Both the position numbers and the translations under genes were made by a program. This document shows, piece by piece, positions 55,771 through 64,000 of a DNA stretch of 64,000 nucleotides. Positions within the stretch are counted from its first letter, which is position 1. Every line of letters starts with the position of its first letter. The notes beneath the pieces are model-generated. The model saw only the letters and a list, made by a program, of their open reading frames with translations, was not told the DNA's origin and ran no database searches. This DNA is from Cryptomeria japonica (lineage: Eukaryota; Streptophyta; Pinopsida; Cupressales; Cupressaceae), in contig NC_081413.1 in the NCBI RefSeq assembly GCF_030272615.1, forward strand, positions 552,511,136 through 552,575,135, written 5' to 3'.

Positions 55771-57235
55771 TGTAGTCACATAAATCTATCCATTTTAATT
55801 AAATGAATATTTACTATTTATTTGATTAATAAACCCACTAGCCAACAGTTAATTAAATTAACATTTAATTAATTCATCTTCAAACATTCTCCTATTAGTT
55901 AAATAAATTATTCGATTTATTTAAATTAATTCACTAAACAAATTCACAATCAATTAAATGAATAAATCTTATATATTTAATTAAATTTCCTTTCCTCTTT
56001 TTAAATAAATAATTAAAACATTTATTTAAATCACTAAACCCCCCCACTTGCATTCTCCTACAAACACAAGTTGCAACAACAAATTGAAATAAATGAATTT
56101 TATTTTAATTTAAAATCCTATTTTACCTCACCCATCAAACCCACTTGCAATCCTAAATCCCCTTCTAGACTCTTCTAACCCCTTCCTAATTAGCCTAATC
56201 CATCTCCTAAATATGGTCACATTCCTAAGAAACTTGAAGTCACTTCTCAAAGACTCCAAAGTCTTTGAAAAGCATTAAATGTTTTATGTGCTCAACAAGC
56301 TAACCTCTAAAGTTTTCCAAACCACTAATGGCTCTTACATGACCATTAATGGCTCTTACATAACCATTTATGGTTAAATCCACTTGCCCCCATGGTTAGA
56401 GACTTTACCTTTAACTCAAACCTCATGTAACACATGGGTCTCTTCAAGCATTTATTGCTTTGACCGTGGTTATCCTCACTAACTCTTGCACAAGAGTTTA
56501 TCCATTGGATAAACACATTATTTATTGGATAATGGCTTTATTCTTTCAACTCAACATTAACCTTACCTCCCAACTTAACCCTCAGGTCATGCCAATCATT
56601 TAATGCTTATGCCCTCTCCTCTCAACCCATCTCATGTTGACATTTGTCATCCTGGGATTGGGTTGAAAGCCCTCACATGGATCATAAACTTTCAATATTG
56701 ACCCTTCTTAAGCCAACTCAATCTTGACCATCCATTCGATCATTTTTTCTATAAATAGAGCCCATTTCTTCATAATCCAGATCCTAAAAACTTGTATGCA
56801 TCTAGCTTACAGTGAATTTTAGAGAGCATTTCGCATAATCATTTGCATTTACTCTTTTGGACTAAAATTAACACTAGATTAGATAATATCTCATCTTTAG
56901 CTTGTTCACATTTGCATTTTTCATGATCATTTAGTTTACACTCTTGAATCTCCATAAGACATCCAAAATAGTGCAAAAAGCTACTGAGAGCTACACTCAT
57001 TTGGGAAATTGGAGAGGAGAGGAACAAGGGAGGAACAACTATGAGCTTCTTTATTAGCATTTGGAGGAGTATAGTTTATCTATTCTATGTTTGTATGTTT
57101 TCTCTTTCATGCTTAATATCTCTCTTGATATGCCTGTTTAGGATAATCTTTTATTGCTAACATTAACATTTGTTTCTTGTGCTCTTGTGTGTGTTGTCAT
57201 CAAACGGATTTTCTAATCCTTTTTGCAAAGCATCA
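55771..57235 (+). repeat. Element C 5' LTR (1,465 bp)
   Basis: Starts TGTAGTCACATAAATC and ends GCATCA, two bases before the PBS. It matches the element B LTR along its length. It contains the TATA box CTATAAATAG (56750-56759). Confidence 0.85.
56750..56759 (+). promoter_or_regulatory. Element C LTR TATA box
   Basis: CTATAAATAG followed by AGCCC, the same word and position as in element B. Transcription would start about 30 nt downstream. Confidence 0.6.
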
Positions 57236-57237
57236 TT

Positions 57238-57277
57238 TGGTGAACCCGATGTGAATCGAACACGCAACCTTCTGAAC
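57238..57277 (+). other. Element C primer-binding site, extended tRNA-Trp match
   Basis: TGGTGAACCCGATGTGAATC and the next 20 nt match the reverse complement of plant tRNA-Trp(CCA) across T arm, variable loop and anticodon-stem 3' strand, about 40 nt with two mismatches. The length equals that in B. Confidence 0.82.
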
Positions 57278-60142
57278 TAGATTTTTTTGGAAACTACTAA
57301 CAATTTTTATTGATTTGAATTGACACATAGGTCACGCTTTAGCGCTTTCATTCATTCTTTAGCACCTTCAAAGCTGGACACTTTAGCGCTATTGTTCATA
57401 ATAATAGCGTTATTGTTTCTCAACTGGAGCTATTGTCCATCTTTTAGCGCTATTGACTCTTAAATAGCGCTACCATATCTTCTCTTAGCACTTTTGGCTC
57501 TCTGTTTGATAGAATTAATTATGTCTAACATAGTTCTTTTAGCGCTTTTGTCTCTTTTTGTAGCGCGTTTGCATTTCTTTTGGCGCGTTTGATTTTTATT
57601 TAGCACTTTCGTGTTAAATAGCGCTTATGTTTTCACACAGAGTAGTGCTATTGTAACAGAGAGTTGTAAAAATTACTTTGTACCGAAAAACCAAAAAAAA
57701 TTAGGCTTGTGGAAGCCCACCAAAAATTTGGATTTTACTAACCAGTTGATTTTTTTGTAGGTTTAGACTAACCCCCTTTTTTTGCAAGATTTTAAGAGTT
57801 AGATTAGCAAGTTAAATTGTTTTTACTAACTTTGTCTTTCAAGGTTGGGTTTTAAAATAAATTCACTTCCTATTTTTAGCTTAAAGGAATTAACTTCACA
57901 TTTTCATTTTGGGTCATAAAATGAATCACATCTTTTGAATTTGGGTTTAAAAGGAATCTCACTTGACAAACTAAAAAGAACCGCAAACTCAAAACCAACA
58001 AAATTTAATTTTTTTGCAAAGTAGGATTCATTTTATTTTGGGCTTTAAAACAAGACAGCACAAATTTCATTTCTTGCATCAACTTAAAGAAATCACAATC
58101 AACACTTCATTTGTGCAAGGTAAAAATAACCCCCAATTTGTCAAAGTTGTTCTCAAAGCGATTTTACTTCAAACAAGACTTGTTTTGAATTCAGTTGACC
58201 AAGATTTCAAAGTTCCTAGTTTACAAAACATTTTGCCTTTGAAGTTAAAAAGAACACCATGATTGTTGGAGCAACATCTCCAAATAGTTAGATCACATTG
58301 CAATGAAAATTAATTAAAAAGAACAAGTGCTTTTGGTGATTGGCACACTTGTGCAAAGTTTGTCGAGTGGTCCTACTTCTAACACACACTATCCTCTCGC
58401 TTGGCTTTCATGGTCCTAGGTTCAAGAGAAAAGTGTTAGTAACACTTAAAGTTTTATCTTTTTAAGAGAGGCCTACCAAGAGACACATCACTCTTAGGAA
58501 CGACCCCGCATGGTAAATCCTTCGAGCCGCTATAGAAATCAAGTGTGAGCGAAAGCTGTAGCCTTGGATATAGTTGTTCCTACAGTGTAACTTGTCGAAA
58601 GGACATGTGGGCCCCACCACAAGTTACAAGGCTCTTAAGTGAGTCACTGTAGAATGAACTTATGTCCAAAAACATCGAACATTACTAGACACCTTTTTAT
58701 GTAGAAGCCCACCCATTCTATTGATTGAGGATATTTGTGAGAAGTTCAGTGCAAGAGCATAGATGGTTTTGCTCCCAAGATACACACCATACATATTTCC
58801 ATGAGTACAAACATAGGTTTTTGAAAGGCTACTTGTAGCTTGATAAAAGTGGTGAGTCCCCCATCATAGGAATCATCTATTTGTTATGCTCATGCAAGAC
58901 TTAGTATATCACATCCTTACCTGCTACAACGGGATTCATAAGGTATGTAGTACCATAGTTGAAGAAATATCAAGATGTGGGCTGAAATTATCGCAACTGG
59001 CCAATTGACCTTAGGGATAAAAAGTGCTTGACTTGTCTTCGTATTGTGTCAGACCAGTATAAATTAAGTCTACTTCAGGCTTTGGAAACACCTCAAATAC
59101 ATTTGTAAAAAGGGTCAAAAATTTCAAAGATTGGGTTGATTTAAACCCACACACATTTGTGCCTTTTGAGGCAACATTATTGTGCTTGTGTGCTTGCTCT
59201 GTTTTCTTGTCAAAAAAAGTCAAAAACCAATTCAAAAACAAGTATTCATCCATCACAAAATTTTCAAAACCAAACATTTGGCAAAAAAAAAAAAAAAGGT
59301 GGAAACAAGATATCAAATTATATGACCATCCTTCACATTTTGAGAAAAATGAATCTTCATCAACATATTAATTTGAAGAAAAGACCATTGAGCTCAAAGG
59401 CTTTCATCAAAAGAAGGAAATTTTTCTGTCTGAATAGACAAATTTTTATCTCACACAGAACCTTCTTGCGGCATATGCATCTATATCTTCAAGGAAAATC
59501 CAACGAGTTTGATCAAGAATCCTTGAACAACAGAGCTTTTACTCAGTATAGAGCTTTGAGTTATCATAAAAACAAAGGAGGCAAAATCAACCATGCTTTC
59601 TTTCCAAAAAATTGCATTACATATAGCATAGATAGAGAAGAACCATCAACCCCTTAGCAAGAAGAAGAAGAAGAGTTTGTTCCATTTGTAACACAAAGTT
59701 TTTATTAAAGTTAACATTCCATCAATTCTCACATTCACACATCATCAACCCATTTCAAACTCTCAAAAACATAAAGAGGTCTTGTCCTAAGTTCTTTTTA
59801 GATATTGCTTGAATCAAAACAACACATCACTTTTTAGAGTGTCTCTACATCTAGGATAAACTCATCCTAAGAGGAATTTCTATGCAGGTTAAAACTAGTC
59901 TATGAGTGCATCCTCTCATTACTAGATAGCTTATTTCATAACACATCTCAGACCTTGCTATACCTTATCATATCAAAAATTGTCAACAAACACAAGAAGC
60001 AAATTCCTAAAAGGACTTTGGTAACATCAAACCATTAGTGTTAGAGATTCATATGCTAAACACTTCACCAAACATTTATCTCTCATTCCATAACCAACTC
60101 ATAATCACTTTTACCAAACTTCAACTACAACTTTCAAACAAA
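57278..60142 (+). other. Element C untranslated leader
   Basis: 2.86 kb without a supported gene, colinear with the element B leader. It includes the AGCGCT motif array (57341-57640) and the best-conserved block at about 58400-58960 (GGACATGTGGGCCCCACC, CGAGCCGCTATAGAAATC). A short frame at 59157-59657 has a counterpart in B only as fragments, and I do not treat it as a gene. Confidence 0.65.
57341..57640 (+). repeat. AGCGCT motif array beside the element C PBS
   Basis: About fourteen copies of TTTAGCGCTATTG and variants (TAGCACTTT, GGCGCGTTTG) every 15-30 nt, starting about 65 nt inside the PBS. It is the sense-strand equivalent of the array in B. Confidence 0.75.
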
Positions 60143-62150
60143 ATGGCTCAAACCAGATCAAGAACTAGACAACTAGAACTCAAAGAAGAAGAGGATGAAA
60201 ATCTAAATGACTTTCAAGAAGCCATTGGTGGAAATGCAAATGATGAAAATCCTAGTACTCCCACTCCTGAAGCAATAGAAAGGGCACAACAGAACCCCCT
60301 CTTCAATCGACTTTTTGATGAAATCCTCAGAAACAATGCAGATGCTCATATTTTGAGACTTTCTCAAGAGGGAGCCAAACTACCCTCTAATTTTGATACC
60401 ACACAATTACGGCAAGCAGCAGAACACCATAGCTATAATGAGGGTGGAAGAGGTCGAGATAACTTCAGATATGACCTTCATCAAGGAATCCTCCCCTGCC
60501 TCCTCCTCCTAATGACATAGACATGTTGAGGCAACAAGTCGAGAATCTAGCCCAACAACTCCACAGTGGTGTGAAAACTACCCAGTTTTCACTTAATGAC
60601 ATTTGTCCCTATCCCTTTGATAGGAATCTACATATGCCACCTTTTCCGCAAGGTTTTGAAACACCTAAGTTTGAAAAGTATCGGGGAAAAGGAGACCCTA
60701 GATATCATGTCAGGGAATTTCACTCAGCTTGCCTTGAAGTAGCATATGAAGACACATATCTAATGTGCCTCTTTCCTCAAAGTTTGGGAGGGACAACCAC
60801 ACAATGGTTTTCTCGACTAACTGGCAGCATTAGAACATGCGAGGAACTTATCCAAAAGTTCATCACACATTATTCACACAACATAGAACGCGATGTTACC
60901 ATGGAAGATCTATGCAATACCAAGCGAAAACCAGAGGAGCTATTTTCAACTTTCCTGCAACAGTGGAGACAACTATCTAGTAGACATTCTCTTCATCTAC
61001 CTGAATGAGAGCTAGTGGAAATATTTATTTCCAACTTGAATGATGAAATGGAATTCCACCTATACATGAAGGGCACATAATCCTTTGCTGACATGATCAC
61101 TCAGGGGTTAAAATGCAAACAATCTCTCATCAAGAAAGGACTTATCAAGATATACAATGAACCAAAAGATGGCCCTCGCCCGTGTTTTAACAGTGATAAA
61201 CCCAACTTCTAGAACAAGAACAAGAACATTATCAATGATGGAGTCGTAGATGCAAGGACCATAAAGAGTGCACAACCTATGGTCTGATTTGTGGGGAAAA
61301 ATCCCCCTCCTAAAAACAACACGGTTTCTCCTCCGCAAAATCAAAATCGCAATGCACTGCAAGAGGAACCCAGACAATGACAACAAAATTATAAACCAAA
61401 ACGTACATACACTCCCTTAGGGGAACCTATTGAAATAGTATTATGTCAATTGGTTTCTTCGAATCTGGTGACCTTACCCAAGACATCTAATTACGAGCCT
61501 CAGCTCAAACCTCCATGGTGGATAGATAACAAACATTGTGAATTCCATCAAGGGAAAGGACATAAAACAAGTAACTGCCATAGACTAAAAGATCTTGTTC
61601 AAGATCTTATTGACTGAGGAGAGATTGAAATTGAAGGACATGACCCAAAAACCTCCAATAATGATCATCTCATGTTTAAGAATCCACTTCCATCACAAGA
61701 TCAAAGGGGTCCTTTCACTTCAGGTCGAAACACAAATACCATTGATTACACGCGAGTTGCCTATAACTACATTGTGAATCACCTATATGATGCCAATGAA
61801 CAAATTGCAACCATTACTATCAAAGATCCCCAACCTACCTGCAATGTTGTTACGTGTCGCAACAAGATCACCATAAAAGAAGCTCCACAAGGCATAACAT
61901 CCATCCCAAAGCAGTATAACCTTGTGGAACAATTAGATAAGACACCCGCACTTATATCCATCTTAGAGATTTTGCGCCTATCCCCGTCTCATAAAACAAT
62001 CTTGGATCAAGCTCTCCAAGAAGCATCAGTCCTTGCCGATCTAAATAGAGATCAATTTCAAGCTATGGTTGGTAATCTGAGGTCATTGTCATGTCTCACT
62101 TTCTCCAAAAGTGACAATACATCCTTCCAACAACCTCATAACACCTCACT
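60143..62150 (+). pseudogene. Element C gag
   Basis: ATG at 60143 (MAQTRSRTRQLELKEEEDEN) starts an acidic segment; a frame change near 60520 leads to a long second frame. Visible are NDICPYPFDRNLHMPPFP, the capsid core (TTTQWFSRLTGSIRTCEELI, with TFLQQWRQLSSRHSLHLPE), TPLGEPIEIV, a degenerate knuckle CEFHQGKGHKTSNCHRLK and QYNLVEQLDKTPALISILEIL before the protease. Stops occur at 61006, 61078, 61210 and 61615, among others. The start is chosen because B has the matching ATG at 22837 and the upstream sequence is not conserved as protein. Confidence 0.82.
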
Positions 62151-62560
62151 CCATATTGAAGGATTTATTAACCAACATAGGATCAAGTGAGTCTTGGTTG
62201 ACAATGGAGAAGGCCTAAATATATGTACATTAACATTAGGATATATAGTTGGATTAGTGGACCCCCACAAAAAAGATAACCATAAAGCTTATGATGATGC
62301 AGAGCATTCTTCAAAAGGAGCAGTTGTGTTACCAATCCAAGTGGGCCCAGTGGTGAAGCACATCATATGTCAAGTTATGGACCTTCCTCTACCATATAAT
62401 TTATTGTTAGGAAAACCTTGGATACACTCCATGCAAGTCATTCCATCCACCTATCACCAGTGTATTAAGTTTCCTCATAATTATGTAGAAATTACAATCT
62501 TGGGTGATGCAAATCCATTTGCATATTGTAACAATATCAACCATCAGCTAGAGATTACCG
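62151..62560 (+). pseudogene. Element C retropepsin-like protease
   Basis: HIEGFINQHRIK is followed by a TGA and then LVDNGEGLNICT with the active-site triplet D-N-G. The strands HKAYDDAEHSSKGAVVLPI and VGPVVKHIICQVMDLPL and the motif LLLGKPWIHSM follow in the usual order. It shares the gag frame and is broken by single stops only. Confidence 0.8.
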
Positions 62561-64000
62561 TTCCCAGCAACAAAGAAGCTAACCCATCCATATCATATGT
62601 AAATCCAGCCTCTCTTTCCAGTTCAAACACCACTATACCAAAGCAAGAGAAGCTCAAAATGAAAATGGAAGAGGAAGGTCCTAGGGAATACAATCTAAGC
62701 CAACTCTTTTGTGTTGGGCAACTACCCACTTCCCCTAGAACTCATGGTAAGCCTCAAATATTACTTTAGACACCATTGGTTAAGCCAACATGCACTTTTG
62801 CACCTTTTATCCTTGGAAAAAGTCAGGAAGAGGAGACTAGAGATGAGAACCTCTAGCAGAATGGATCTATAAAGACCCTATCACCACAAAAATCTCGTAG
62901 GCTAAGCTTCCTACAGATCAATATGGAAAAGGCCTTACCATTATGAAAAGAATGGGCTACAATGGTTAGAGTGCTTTGGGACCTTGTAAGAAAGGATGAC
63001 ATGAGCCATTGTAGATGGAATTAAAGCCCAAAGATACCACTAGATTAGGCTTTTAGAAGGAGACTCTTCCTAAACTTGGATACAAAGGGAAACCCAACAA
63101 ACCTCTATATCAACCTACTACTCTAAAGAGGCCACCCTTGATTATCTCAGTAGCACCAAGGACCGCACCAACTACCCCAATAAGGATCAGAATCCCATCA
63201 ATACCATCCACAACACTACTCACACCACTAAAAATACCTGCAAAATCCATAATCCCACTCATAGCAATGATAATCCTACCTCTACCACCAATCATCTCAC
63301 CAATCAAACCCACATCCCCATCAGCAGCAACAACCACATCAACAACACCATTAGCAGCATTTGTACCATTGGCAACATCAACAACAATGACAATTCTATC
63401 AGAAACAATAGATTCAACAACATCGATACTCCCAATATCAGATTTACTGGTCCCAATAATCCTACCTGCAGCACCAACCATTCCATCACCAGTAGCACAT
63501 CAACCAATCACAACTGCAGTATTTAACTCAAAGGATCTCCCGGTATGGTATAGTAATCAGATACTAGAAAGTGACTCAAAGACTGACTCACATGAGTGGG
63601 AATTTGATTCCATACATCTCAATACTTTAGATGAGGAAGATGCATGACCACCTCCACCTCGCAAGGAAATCCCTATTTACGGAGAAGTACAGATTGAAAC
63701 CTCTTGTGTTCCTGAACTGGAAACATATTCCATAGATCCTACGTCACATCCTACACCTGATTCTGATAGGAAGAGTACCATCAATGACCTTCACCATAAC
63801 GTCTTAACCCTCACTAACACATCTTATGAACTTAACTTGATCGATGAGGTTATGCCCATTATCCATCCAGAACTCATCAAATGGAACCAACCTAATCCCC
63901 CATGCCTTGACCAATTCCAAAACGATGAGGCGATCATTGAATTTTTGGAACTACAAGATAACATACCAAGTGGGGATCACAAAGCTGGATTCACCATTGA
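62561..64000 (+). pseudogene. Element C post-protease linkers, running off the window
   Basis: First SISYVNPASLSSSN and KMKMEEEGPREYNLSQLFCVGQL, then a degraded G-patch-like part (YGKGLTIMKRMGYNG, about 62930-63060). Then comes a Thr/Pro/Ile/Ala-rich low-complexity stretch (63138-63490), VFNSKDLPVWYSNQILESDSKTDSHEWEFDS, and an acidic segment up to the window end. The order matches element B before its RT, so RT is expected just beyond 64000. Confidence 0.72.

Larger units (their letters stand above)
55771..64000 (+). mobile_element. Ty3/gypsy LTR retrotransposon 'C', 5' part (same family as B)
   Basis: Plus-strand order: LTR (55771-57235), tRNA-Trp PBS (57238-57277), 2.9-kb leader, gag from 60143, protease, G-patch-like linker, Thr/Pro-rich linker. 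The window ends before RT. All modules match element B in order and sequence, in the opposite orientation. No internal duplication or nested insertion is seen. The 3' LTR and target duplication lie outside the window. Confidence 0.88.

Noticed and set aside
55165-55779. 204-codon Leu/Pro/Ser frame on the minus strand
   Set aside because: Artefact of the GA-rich simple sequence.
59157-59657. A 166-codon gene in the element C leader
   Set aside because: The matching place in element B has only broken short frames on the corresponding strand, so the frame is not conserved as protein. It lies in the untranslated leader.

Overview
The window reads as heterochromatic, repeat-packed DNA of a land plant, probably a gymnosperm. 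That is an inference from the very large LTRs, the nested Ty3/gypsy and Copia elements and a primer-binding site matching plant tRNA-Trp; no single-copy host gene fixes the species. I see no intact host gene, RNA gene or CRISPR array. Nearly every coding stretch carries stops or frameshifts. Many of the stops are TAG/TGA/TAA where CAG/CGA/CAA would fit, as expected from deamination of methylated cytosines.

Layout, left to right. (1) 1-5932, minus: 5' part of a Ty3/gypsy element 'A' (protease, gag, leader, PBS, 775-bp LTR), cut by the window start. (2) 5933-11149, plus: right part of a Copia-type element 'D' (four-knuckle gag, an unknown 1,079-codon ORF, two polypurine tracts, 3' LTR). A sits inside D. 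(3) 11150-27191, minus: Ty3/gypsy element 'B' (LTR, PBS, leader, gag, protease, G-patch-like linker, RT, RNase H, integrase), interrupted at 15445-19839 by a 4.4-kb solo LTR with 5-bp target duplications. (4) 27192-28040, minus: gypsy fragment 'E'. (5) about 28040-55130: what looks like one old two-gene DNA transposon. Its left gene (28337-35849, plus) has several exons; its right gene (54613 down to 41356, minus) encodes a DDE-transposase-like protein. The genes are convergent, and both have AACCC-N4-GGGTT palindromes upstream. A second 4.6-kb solo LTR lies in intron 1 of the left gene. A 10.2-kb LTR element without pol ('N', 42190-52350) splits the right gene. Between the genes are a satellite array (unit about 350 bp) and a recent 1,244-bp tandem duplication. 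(6) 55165-55770: GA-rich simple sequence. (7) 55771-64000, plus: element 'C', same family as B, running off the window.

A, B, C and N look related: their LTRs start TGTAGACAC or one base different, and A, B, C and N share segments of a long untranslated leader. B, C and N are primed by tRNA-Trp. In B and C the tRNA match is about 40 nt instead of the usual 18. Next to the PBS these elements carry arrays of short palindromic motifs, which may be packaging or dimerisation signals.
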